From contig CALLKA010000149.1 of assembly GCA_938008665.1 (NCBI GenBank), positions 3,051 through 67,050 on the forward strand: a DNA stretch of 64,000 nt, in the 5' to 3' direction. A program made the translations under genes and the position numbers. Positions 16,076-24,940 of this stretch are shown here, piece by piece (the first letter of the stretch is position 1; each line of letters opens with the position of its first letter). The DNA comes from an uncultured Bacteroidota bacterium. Lineage in GTDB: Bacteria > Bacteroidota > Bacteroidia > Chitinophagales > Chitinophagaceae. The notes beneath the pieces are model-generated. The model searched no databases. It was not told the origin of the DNA and saw only the letters and a list, made by a program, of their open reading frames with translations.

Positions 16076-19000
16076 ATGTTACGATTGCTTACATTTTGCT
16101 TTATGCTATTCTTATCCACGCAAGCACTTGCGCAAAATAAAGTGCTTACTGGTAAAGTGAATGATGCTGCAGGCAACCCAATTTCGGGCGCTAGTGTGCG
16201 TGTGGTGGGATCCAATAAGGGTACTTTGACCAATGAAAAAGGTGAATTCACTTTAACCATTGCTGCAAATGCTTCCTTACAATTTTCCTCTACAAATTTT
16301 GAAACTAAAGTTGTTGCTGTACAAGGCAAATCTTCTTTATCTATTGTTTTAGCACAGGAAACAACTAGTTTAAGTGATGTAGTAATTATAGGGTATGGCT
16401 CTCAAAAAAAGAAGGATTTAACCGGAGCTGTACGTAAAATTAATTTAGAAGGTTCTCCATTATCTACAATGACAAATATTAATGCTTTGTCAGCGTTACA
16501 AGGAACTCCTGGTGTAAATATTGGTGCAGTAACAACTGCAGGTGCTTCACCAAGTGTACTGGTAAGAGGCCAACGTTCATTATCTGCTTCCAATGCGCCA
16601 TTAATTATTTTAGATGGAGTGATTTTTTCAGGTAACTTAAATGAGATTAATACGCAAGATATTGCTTCTTTTGATGTATTGATGGATGCGAGTGCAGCAG
16701 CTATTTATGGTTCTAGAGCTGCAAACGGTGTTATTATTGTAACCACTAAAGTGGGTAAATCAGGCAAACCAACTATTACATTTACGAATAATTATGGTGT
16801 TCAAAGCTGGACAAAAAAACCAGATATGAGAATGGGCGAAGATTTTATTAAATGGAGAACAGATAACAGAAAATTAGCTGGTCAAGCCGATTTGTCGGTT
16901 CAAAAAGTATTAGATGCAAAGGAATTGGTGGCATATAATGCTGGGCAACAAATTAACTGGTTAGATGAAATCACACAATTTGCACCATTGAATGATGTGA
17001 ATATGAGCGTTTCAGGAAAGTCGGAAAATATTAACTATTACGTTTCTGGTAGCTTCTTGGATCAAAAAGGAGTTATTGATAATGATCGATTCAAAAAGTA
17101 TAACGTTGCTGCAAAATTAGACGCTAAAATAAATAAATGGTTAAGCTATGGTTTAAACTATTATTATTCAGCCAGAGATTATTCAGGATTACTTCCTCAA
17201 ATGGGACAAGCAACTATTGGTACACCTTATGCATATAAGTGGAAGGATGAGGCTAAGAATATTCTAGACAAAGCGCCAACACCTGCAAACTTAATCAATC
17301 CATATTGGGAGACACAATATGACGATAATTTGGAAAAGTATACAAGTACTAGAATTATTGGTTATGTAGCTGCTGATGTTCCTTATATCAAAGGCTTAAA
17401 TTTTAGAGTAAATATCAGTAAGAATAAAGCGGAAACAGTGAGTGGAAATTTCAGACATGAAACTTATTTCATCAATCCTGATAATCCAGCTGACATTGCC
17501 ACCCCAACAAAATATTTGTCAAGTACATCTGGAAGTATGGCGAATGTGTTAAATAATTCTTGGGAGGTTCAAAATTTGTTGACGTATAAAAAATCTTATA
17601 GAAATCACAATTTCGATGCCCTAGCTGGTTATCAAAGAGATTACACATCTATATCAACATTGTCTACTTCAGCCTCTGATTTTGCAGCTGCTGGGACAAC
17701 TGTATTGGGTTATTATGGTTTACATTTAGGTAATCCAGCTAACCAAAGAGTAAGGTCTTACTTTGAAGAAAGATCTAACTTGGCATACTTAGGCCGTTTG
17801 AATTACAACTTCAACAGCAAATATTACTTAACGATGAACTATCGTAAAGATGGTTATTCAGCATTTGCACCTGGACATAAATTTGCAGAATTTTATGGGG
17901 GTGCTTTAGCATACGCAATTAGTGAGGAAGCTTTTTTCAAAAAAGCATTACCGGTTGTGAATTACTTGAAATTTAGATTAGGATATGGTCAAAATGGTAA
18001 CCAAGGTATTGATCCTTATGAAACCTTAGCGAATGTTTCTTCGGGCTCTACCGTTTTTGGACCAACAAGCACGATGTATATTTATCAAGGTAATTTATCT
18101 AACCTTGGTCTTTCATGGGAAAAAACGACCACTTTAAATATTGGTTTAAACTTTGCTATGTTTAATAATCGCATAAGTGGTGATTTGAATATTTATAAAA
18201 GTCAAACAACTGATCAATTATTAACAAGATCATTACCTAGTTTATCTGGTTTCGGATCAGTAAGAACAAATATTGGTCAAGTTGATAACCAAGGCGTTGA
18301 AGCATCAATAACTGGTGTAATTATTGAACCAAAAAGTGCTAATGGAATTCGTTGGGAAGCCACTGCAAATTTGTGGATGAACAGAAATAAAGTGGTTGCC
18401 TTAACTGGCGTTGATGCGGATGGTAATGGGGTAGAAGACGATGATTTGGGAAACAGATGGTTTATTGGTAAACCAATTGGAGCTATTTATGATTATAAAG
18501 TTGAGGGCATAGTTCAAACTGGTGACGCTGACTATATTGCAAAATATGGCGCTAAGCCAGGAGATTTGAAAATCATAGATCTTAATGGAACTGTAAGAGG
18601 TGATGGCTTACCAGATGGAAAGATAAACTCTTTAGATAGAACTATTATAGGTTATGTGCAACCTCGATATAGCTGGAGTTTTGCAAATACGGTGTCTTAC
18701 AAAAATTGGCAATTCTATTTTAACTTTAATGCAATTACAGGAGGAGGTAGTGATAACTACTACATGTCACCAAATGCTACTTATAACCTAACTGCGTTTG
18801 GTAATAACCAACAACAAAACTGGTTAAATTTACAATACTGGACACCTGAAACTCCAACTAATACATTTACGCGACCTAACTATTCAAATCCTTATGGCTA
18901 TACTTATCCTCATGCACGTACTTTTATACGTTTGCAAGATGTGAGTTTACAGTATGCGCTTAATGCTAAACAAATTGAAAAATTAAAAATTAAGGGATTG

Positions 19001-19135
19001 AAATTTTATGTTTCAGCAAAAAATCCAATTGTATTTAGCGATTGGTTAGGTTTAGATCCTGAAAATGGAGGTGTATTAGGTCAATCTAATCCAGTATTTA
19101 AGACAATCAATTTTGGAACAACATTAACCTTTTAA
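16076..19135 (+). CDS. SusC-like TonB-dependent outer-membrane transporter
   Basis: 1019 residues. An earlier frame opening at 16022 is unlikely because the ATG at 16076 begins directly with a signal peptide (MLRLLTFCFMLFLSTQALAQ). A CarboxypepD_reg-like domain follows (LTGKVNDAAGNPISGASV), then a TonB-box-like segment (LSDVVIIGYG), the plug (ALQGTPGVNIG, SVLVRGQRS, PLIILDGV) and a beta-barrel ending in aromatic F (NFGTTLTF). It imports oligosaccharides with the SusD protein encoded 24 bp downstream. The upstream AraC gene and operator suggest substrate induction. Confidence 0.96.
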   Translation: MLRLLTFCFMLFLSTQALAQNKVLTGKVNDAAGNPISGASVRVVGSNKGTLTNEKGEFTLTIAANASLQFSSTNFETKVVAVQGKSSLSIVLAQETTSLSDVVIIGYGSQKKKDLTGAVRKINLEGSPLSTMTNINALSALQGTPGVNIGAVTTAGASPSVLVRGQRSLSASNAPLIILDGVIFSGNLNEINTQDIASFDVLMDASAAAIYGSRAANGVIIVTTKVGKSGKPTITFTNNYGVQSWTKKPDMRMGEDFIKWRTDNRKLAGQADLSVQKVLDAKELVAYNAGQQINWLDEITQFAPLNDVNMSVSGKSENINYYVSGSFLDQKGVIDNDRFKKYNVAAKLDAKINKWLSYGLNYYYSARDYSGLLPQMGQATIGTPYAYKWKDEAKNILDKAPTPANLINPYWETQYDDNLEKYTSTRIIGYVAADVPYIKGLNFRVNISKNKAETVSGNFRHETYFINPDNPADIATPTKYLSSTSGSMANVLNNSWEVQNLLTYKKSYRNHNFDALAGYQRDYTSISTLSTSASDFAAAGTTVLGYYGLHLGNPANQRVRSYFEERSNLAYLGRLNYNFNSKYYLTMNYRKDGYSAFAPGHKFAEFYGGALAYAISEEAFFKKALPVVNYLKFRLGYGQNGNQGIDPYETLANVSSGSTVFGPTSTMYIYQGNLSNLGLSWEKTTTLNIGLNFAMFNNRISGDLNIYKSQTTDQLLTRSLPSLSGFGSVRTNIGQVDNQGVEASITGVIIEPKSANGIRWEATANLWMNRNKVVALTGVDADGNGVEDDDLGNRWFIGKPIGAIYDYKVEGIVQTGDADYIAKYGAKPGDLKIIDLNGTVRGDGLPDGKINSLDRTIIGYVQPRYSWSFANTVSYKNWQFYFNFNAITGGGSDNYYMSPNATYNLTAFGNNQQQNWLNLQYWTPETPTNTFTRPNYSNPYGYTYPHARTFIRLQDVSLQYALNAKQIEKLKIKGLKFYVSAKNPIVFSDWLGLDPENGGVLGQSNPVFKTINFGTTLTF

Positions 19136-19159
19136 TCACCTAGAATAATTAATAATATT

Positions 19160-20845
19160 ATGAAAACTCAAATGAAAAAAATATCAATTGTTCTATTTGC
19201 TGTTTGTTTTTTAATAAGCTGTAAAAAGGACGACGCTTTTTTAGAAGAAGTTAGAAAAGATGGATTAACAGTAGATAATGCCTTAGTGACAAGATCTCAG
19301 TTTGAATTAGCTTTAAACTCTTGTTACAGACAAGTTCAGTATTTTTATAATTCCACTGATGGGTGGACTGACTTTTGGCATTTAGGTGTGAATTTTGATG
19401 TAGCAGCAACAACAACAATTTATATTGCCGATCCAACAGCGCCTTGGGTGGATTACACAAAAATCAATTCTCAAGATGCACAATCAGCAAAATGGTGGAA
19501 CTGGAATTATGCTATTGTAAAATATGCAAATACGGTAATAGGTGGTGTTGAAAATAAGAGTGTGGTTCTTACTGCTGATGAAAAAAAGGCCTTGCTTGCA
19601 GAAGCTAGATTTTTTAGAGCATGGGCATATCGTAATTTAAATATAGCATTTGGTGGTGTGCCTATTATTGCAGGACCAGTTACCGAACCAAAAGTTGATT
19701 TTGTTCGTAATACGCCTGCAGAATGTAATGCTTTCATCAAAGCTGACTTAGAATATGCAAGTACGAATCTTCCAATTACAACTACAGTGAATGGTAGAGT
19801 GGTAAGAGCAGCTGCTGATAACTTATTAGCTGAAATTAACATCATCTTAAAAGATTATGATGGTGCGATTGCTGCAGCTACAAGAGTTATTGGTGGCGCA
19901 AGCGGATCCTATTCATTAATGAATACGCGTTTCGGTGCAAGAAAGGCTGAAACGATGACTACACGTGGAACCCCAACTGATTATTATTGGGATTTGCATG
20001 AAATTAATAATACTGATTATCAAATGGGAAATAAGGAAGCCATTTGGGTAGCACAATTTGAGCGTACAGTACCCGGAGGTGGTGTTGCTTACCCTGGTTC
20101 TGGAAACTGGATGATACAAGGTCGTGCTTATTGGTGTAGACATTGGTTATTTGCAAAAGCAGGATTGGCGGTTCCAGGTGCTTCGGATAGTGTTGGTAGA
20201 GGTGCTTCCTTTATTCGAGGAACAGATTATAGCAATTGGGGTGTTTGGGCAAATGCGACAGGTGATATCAGAAACAACGAAACCAATATTCGTCGTAAGT
20301 TTTATTTCGGTGCAAATATTGCAGCAACTTCTACGCAACCAGCGTATAAAAAAGGAGATTTAATTCCAAAATCTTTTTTAACTGCAGCCGAAGATTCTAT
20401 GTGGTATTGCTATCCAAACTGGACCAAATTCGGCACTGACAAACATTATGATGGAAACTTTGTAAATGGTTATACGAAAGACCAATATGTGATGAGGTTG
20501 CCAGAAACCTTATTATTAAGAGCAGAAGCATATATTGCTAAAGGCGATAAGGCTAGTGCATTGGCGGATGTTAATACCATACGCGCGCGTGCAAAAGCAC
20601 CATTAGCTACAGTGAATGAAATGGATATAAACTACATTTTAGATGAACGCGTTAGAGAATTATACGGCGAAGAATTTAGAATGTTAACCTTGATGAGATT
20701 AGGGTTAGTGTTCGATCGTGTACAAAAATATGGCGGAGCTATTCAACGTACAACAGTATCTGCAAAAAATAATTTATTACCTATCCCACAAGGTGAAATC
20801 GATAAAAATATTGGCGCAAAGTTGGTTCAAAATCCTGGATATTAG
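19160..20845 (+). CDS. SusD/RagB-family glycan-binding lipoprotein
   Basis: 561 residues. Lipoprotein signal MKKISIVLFAVCFLISC, lipidated Cys near residue 21. SusD features include AEARFFRAWAYRNLNIAFGGVPI near 150, a long loop region and the C-terminal SusD block (LPETLLLRAEAYIAKGDKAS, then ERVRELYGEEFRMLTLMRLG, then LLPIPQGEIDKN). It forms the lid of the adjacent SusC barrel at the cell surface. A strong terminator follows, so the pair may be its own transcript. Confidence 0.95.
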   Translation: MKTQMKKISIVLFAVCFLISCKKDDAFLEEVRKDGLTVDNALVTRSQFELALNSCYRQVQYFYNSTDGWTDFWHLGVNFDVAATTTIYIADPTAPWVDYTKINSQDAQSAKWWNWNYAIVKYANTVIGGVENKSVVLTADEKKALLAEARFFRAWAYRNLNIAFGGVPIIAGPVTEPKVDFVRNTPAECNAFIKADLEYASTNLPITTTVNGRVVRAAADNLLAEINIILKDYDGAIAAATRVIGGASGSYSLMNTRFGARKAETMTTRGTPTDYYWDLHEINNTDYQMGNKEAIWVAQFERTVPGGGVAYPGSGNWMIQGRAYWCRHWLFAKAGLAVPGASDSVGRGASFIRGTDYSNWGVWANATGDIRNNETNIRRKFYFGANIAATSTQPAYKKGDLIPKSFLTAAEDSMWYCYPNWTKFGTDKHYDGNFVNGYTKDQYVMRLPETLLLRAEAYIAKGDKASALADVNTIRARAKAPLATVNEMDINYILDERVRELYGEEFRMLTLMRLGLVFDRVQKYGGAIQRTTVSAKNNLLPIPQGEIDKNIGAKLVQNPGY

Positions 20846-20865
20846 GATAAATAGTTCAATCGTTT

Positions 20866-20919
20866 AAAATAGCCAACTATTATTTACTTAAATTTAAGTA
20901 GTAATAGTTGGCTATTTTT
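20866..20919. terminator. Long bidirectional intrinsic terminator after susD
   Basis: Arms 20866-20892 and 20893-20919 are almost perfectly complementary (AAAATAGCCAACTATT against AATAGTTGGCTATTTT, plus TTACTTAAA/TTTAAGTA), with a T-run at both ends. It separates susC/susD from the hydrolase genes. Confidence 0.85.
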
Positions 20920-20948
20920 ATTTAAAGAATTCCAAAATTTCATAGTAT

Positions 20949-23900
20949 ATGTATAAATATTGCAAAGTTGTTTACTCAAGAATATATTTTTTTAATTTTT
21001 GTTTTGTTGCGCTTTCACTTATAAGTTTTAATTCGTTAAACGCCCAAACAGATCAGTTTGCTAAAATTGGCGCACAAAAGTATGCACTTCAAAAAAATTT
21101 ATTAATTGAGCCGCCGCCCCCTGTTTTAACTAATAAAGTACTTCCTGGTGGTTTAATGCAAGGTGACGCATTTAAATACAATCATCAAATCTCAACGAAA
21201 CAGGAACTGCAACTGGAATTAGATTCAATCAAAAAACACTATGCGGATTTTTTAAAATCTTTTTCTCCACTCCAAAAGTCTTTACGTCGTCAAATTCCAA
21301 TTGAAACAATGAGTTGGCGTATTGGAACGATCGATGACCAACAAAACTTTAAAAATACTTTAGAAGGCAAGGGTGATTGGCAGGAAGTAAAAATGCCTCA
21401 TTATGGGCCACCTGTTGGGCACGCTGTTACTTATTATACTAAGGAGATTATTTTAAATGAGGATATGTTAAGCTTGGGTAGTTTATTTACTTGTTTTAAG
21501 GGGGTAGATTATAAAGCAGAGGTCTATTTTAATAATGTTTTTGTTGGAAAGCATGAAGGTTTTTTTGCGCCATTTGAATTTGATGTAATAAAATATGCGC
21601 ATAAAGGAAAAAACACATTATTGGTTAAAGTGATTAACGAGCCAACCATAACAGGTTCTGTAGATGACAAAGGCATACATACGGTAGGTAATAAAATTTA
21701 TGCTGCGGGTGGCTTAGGCTATGATGAACCCATAGAAGGTTGGCATATTTGCCCACCAGCCATGGGTATTTATCAGGATTGTTATTTAGAAGCAAGAGCC
21801 ACTTTATTTGTATCAGATGTTTTTGTTCGTCCAATGACACAAGATAGTAAGGCGGAGGTTTGGTTGGAAATTTTCAATACTGAAAATAACCAAAAAAATA
21901 TTTCAATTGACTTGTCTTTGTATGGTGAAAATTTTAAGGCAACCTTGTTTGAAAATAAAAATTATTTGGCAAGTACAACACATATTCCAGGAATAGGGGA
22001 TTTGGTCAAACCAACTGATTGGCAAACTAAATCATTACCCATGCAGTATGGGGTAAATTATATCAAAATTCCAATAAGTATACCCGATTTTAAATGGTGG
22101 GAAACAAATACGCCTTGGTTGTATAATTTACAAATTAAATTATCAGAAGCTAATAATAGAGAAGTGGATAGAGTAAATAAGAATTTTGGGATGAGAAGCT
22201 TTCAAATGGATACGGTGAACATACCCAAAGGTAAAATGTTTTTAAACGGGAAGCCGATTCGATTGAGGGGTGCAAACTCCATGGGGTTTGAACAAAATGA
22301 TGTAAAAAATAAAAATTGGAACCAACTCATTGATGATATTTTATTAGCAAAGCTGGCTAATATGAATTTTTTAAGATTCACGCAACGTCCAGTGCAATCG
22401 GAAGTGTATGATTACTGTGATAAACTAGGCATGTTAAATCAAACCGATCTTCCTTTATTTGGAGCACTAAGGGTGAATCAATTTACAGAAGCAGTAAAAC
22501 AAGCGGAGGAAATGGAAAGATTAGTGCGATCACACCCTTCAACTGTAGTAGTTACTTATATGAATGAACGTTTCCCAAATGCAGAAGGGAGTCCACAACG
22601 CAGTTTTGATAATTCTGAGGCCATTTATAAAGTTTTTGCTGCGATGGATCAAGCTGTTTTATTATCTAATCCTGATAGGGTCATAAAAGCAGGAGATGGT
22701 GATTATGACCCACCAAGTCCTGGTCTTCCTGATGCGCATTGTTATAACACATGGTACAATGGGCATGCCTTAGATTTAGGTAAATTCTATAAAGGGTATT
22801 GGCAATTGATAAAACCTAATTGGTTGTATGGTTGCGGCGAATTTGGTGCCGAAGGTTTGGACCCACTCAATACCATGTTAAAATATTATCCAAAAACATG
22901 GCTGCCACAAAATGACACTGAAAATAAGGTTTGGACCGCAAATAAAATTTCTAAATCACAAACCAATACATTTCATTACATGTGGTATCCTACACAAGTA
23001 GGTCTTGAAAATTGGATTAATGAAAGTCAAGATTTTCAGGCATGGGCCATGAAATTAGTGGCTGAATCATTCAGAAGAGATTATCGAAATGTTTCCGCAG
23101 CAGTACATTTATTTATAGATGCATGGCCTGCAGGTTGGATGAAAGCAATCATGGATGTGGATAGACAACCTAAAAAAGCCTTCTTCAGTTATCGTAATGC
23201 ATTGGCGCCCTTATTGCCTTCCATTAGGAGTGACCGAAATTCATTCACGGCTGGTGATACTGCAAAACTAGAGGCTTGGATTTCAAATGATCAAAATAGC
23301 ATTCCAATAAATCATACTGTGCAATACGAAGTATTTATCAATGGCAAAGCGGTGGTAAGACAATCGGCGAAAGCGGATATTTTATCAAATGCGCCACAAT
23401 TTCAAGGTTTTATTAAGTTTATCGTACCTAATGTTTTAACAAGAACAACCGCAAATATTAAGTTAGGTGTATTTAATGATAAGGGAATATGTATCGAGCA
23501 CAACACGCTAGAATTACAAATTTTCCCTGCGATCAAAAAATCAACACAACAACTATTTGTATTGGGTACAGAACAAAGTAAAGCAAATAAAATTGCCGCA
23601 GATTTGAATTATAAGATAGCCTCTGTTATGAATAATGCGCAAGTAGTTATTGTTGATGGCCCTGCAGATTATGAAAAAAACAAAATCGAAATTAATGCTT
23701 TTGTTAAAAATGGCGGTAAGGCAATATTAAATGAATGGCCTAATGGCGATTATGAAATTGAAAGCAATAAATTTAATATTCAATCTACCATTATGGGTAA
23801 TTATTATTTTGCTAACATTAGTAATGAAGTTTTGACTTCGTCAACATTAAAGCCGAAAGATTTTTTTATGTGGTATGATAAATCCAAAGATTATATACAA

Positions 23901-24116
23901 CCTATTTTATATTCCGTGATTAAAGCGCCTAATTTTAAACCATTGGCAACTAGTGGCCTTTGTAATTTCGCTGGGGAGGATCCTGCTGGTTATTTAGCCA
24001 CTGGGTCATTTAAATATGGCAAAGGGCAATTTATTGTTAATACCATTAGTTTAGCAGGAAGAATCAAGGAAAATCCAGCCGGTGTCGAGTTCTTAAAAAC
24101 AATCTTGAAAAAATAA
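20949..24116 (+). CDS. Glycoside hydrolase family 2-like enzyme
   Basis: 1055 residues with signal peptide (ending SLISFNSLNAQ). The N-terminal jelly-roll sugar-binding region (about 110-290) has YYTKEIIL and VNEPTITG; an immunoglobulin-like domain follows, then a TIM barrel from about residue 430 (RLRGANSMGFEQ). E540 in YMNER is the likely acid/base (the NE pair is kept, but not the usual WSxGNE) and E631 in GCGEFG the likely nucleophile. The C-terminal third has Ig-like and glutamine-amidotransferase-like segments. GH2 covers beta-galactosidase, glucuronidase and mannosidase activities; which one is not clear. Heads a three-gene run. Confidence 0.78.
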   Translation: MYKYCKVVYSRIYFFNFCFVALSLISFNSLNAQTDQFAKIGAQKYALQKNLLIEPPPPVLTNKVLPGGLMQGDAFKYNHQISTKQELQLELDSIKKHYADFLKSFSPLQKSLRRQIPIETMSWRIGTIDDQQNFKNTLEGKGDWQEVKMPHYGPPVGHAVTYYTKEIILNEDMLSLGSLFTCFKGVDYKAEVYFNNVFVGKHEGFFAPFEFDVIKYAHKGKNTLLVKVINEPTITGSVDDKGIHTVGNKIYAAGGLGYDEPIEGWHICPPAMGIYQDCYLEARATLFVSDVFVRPMTQDSKAEVWLEIFNTENNQKNISIDLSLYGENFKATLFENKNYLASTTHIPGIGDLVKPTDWQTKSLPMQYGVNYIKIPISIPDFKWWETNTPWLYNLQIKLSEANNREVDRVNKNFGMRSFQMDTVNIPKGKMFLNGKPIRLRGANSMGFEQNDVKNKNWNQLIDDILLAKLANMNFLRFTQRPVQSEVYDYCDKLGMLNQTDLPLFGALRVNQFTEAVKQAEEMERLVRSHPSTVVVTYMNERFPNAEGSPQRSFDNSEAIYKVFAAMDQAVLLSNPDRVIKAGDGDYDPPSPGLPDAHCYNTWYNGHALDLGKFYKGYWQLIKPNWLYGCGEFGAEGLDPLNTMLKYYPKTWLPQNDTENKVWTANKISKSQTNTFHYMWYPTQVGLENWINESQDFQAWAMKLVAESFRRDYRNVSAAVHLFIDAWPAGWMKAIMDVDRQPKKAFFSYRNALAPLLPSIRSDRNSFTAGDTAKLEAWISNDQNSIPINHTVQYEVFINGKAVVRQSAKADILSNAPQFQGFIKFIVPNVLTRTTANIKLGVFNDKGICIEHNTLELQIFPAIKKSTQQLFVLGTEQSKANKIAADLNYKIASVMNNAQVVIVDGPADYEKNKIEINAFVKNGGKAILNEWPNGDYEIESNKFNIQSTIMGNYYFANISNEVLTSSTLKPKDFFMWYDKSKDYIQPILYSVIKAPNFKPLATSGLCNFAGEDPAGYLATGSFKYGKGQFIVNTISLAGRIKENPAGVEFLKTILKK

Positions 24117-24124
24117 AATATTTT

Positions 24125-24937
24125 ATGCGTAATAATATTTCATATTACTGTCCACATTGGGGTAACCAAAAATCTTTTGATACTTTTTGTAAGAATGTAA
24201 AAAATGCAGGTTATGATGGTGTTGAGATGGATATTCCATTTGACGAAGATGAGCGCGACCATATTTTTGTCAAATTAAAAAAATACCAACTTAAGCTAAT
24301 AGGTCAATATTGGCAATCCATGGAAAAGGATTTTAAAACACATAAGGCTAATTTTACAAAACACTTGTATCATTTAGCTTCCTTTGAGCCTGTATTAATT
24401 AATACACAAACAGGGAAGGATTATTTCAGCTTTGAAAAAAATATGGAACTCATTCAGCTTGCTGAAAATATTAGTAAGCAAACCGGTGTAATGATTGTAC
24501 ATGAAACGCATCGTGGTAAGTTTTTATACAATTTACCCGTTGTCCAAGCTTGTATAAAGGCAAATAAAAATGTGAAACTTACTTTGGATGCCTCTCATTT
24601 TTGTAATGTTCATGAATCTTATTTGGAGGATCAAGCGGAAGCTTTACAGGCAGCCATTACGCATACCCAACATTTACACGCAAGAGTAGGGCATCCTGAA
24701 GGGCCACAAGTAAATGACCCTCGGGCACCTGAATGGGCAGAAGCGTTAAAAAAACATTTTTCATGGTGGGATCAGGTGGTTGCATTGCATAAGAAAAACA
24801 AGACAGCCTTAACCATTACCACTGAATTTGGCCCTGCACCCTATATGCCAAGTTATCCTTATTCAAATAAACCTGTTGCAAAACAATGGGATATTAATAT
24901 ATTTATGTTGACCCAATTACAAAATCGTTATAAATAA
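24125..24937 (+). CDS. Sugar phosphate isomerase/epimerase-like TIM barrel
   Basis: 270 residues, no signal peptide. Xylose-isomerase-like/AP-endonuclease-2 fold: NAGYDGVEMDIPFDEDERDH near 25-45, HETHRGKF near 135, LDASHF near 160, HLHARVGHPEGP near 185 and TTEFGPAPYMP near 235 supply metal-binding Glu, Asp and His. The family isomerises or epimerises sugars or inositols in the cytoplasm. Spaced 8 bp from the GH2 gene and 3 bp from GH20, so surely co-transcribed. Confidence 0.82.
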   Translation: MRNNISYYCPHWGNQKSFDTFCKNVKNAGYDGVEMDIPFDEDERDHIFVKLKKYQLKLIGQYWQSMEKDFKTHKANFTKHLYHLASFEPVLINTQTGKDYFSFEKNMELIQLAENISKQTGVMIVHETHRGKFLYNLPVVQACIKANKNVKLTLDASHFCNVHESYLEDQAEALQAAITHTQHLHARVGHPEGPQVNDPRAPEWAEALKKHFSWWDQVVALHKKNKTALTITTEFGPAPYMPSYPYSNKPVAKQWDINIFMLTQLQNRYK

Positions 24938-24940
24938 TTT

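Noticed and set aside
24125..24937. L-rhamnose or L-fucose isomerase
   Set aside because: The protein is much shorter than either enzyme and has the general AP-endonuclease-2/xylose isomerase-like barrel; a phosphorylated deoxysugar pathway is not otherwise supported.
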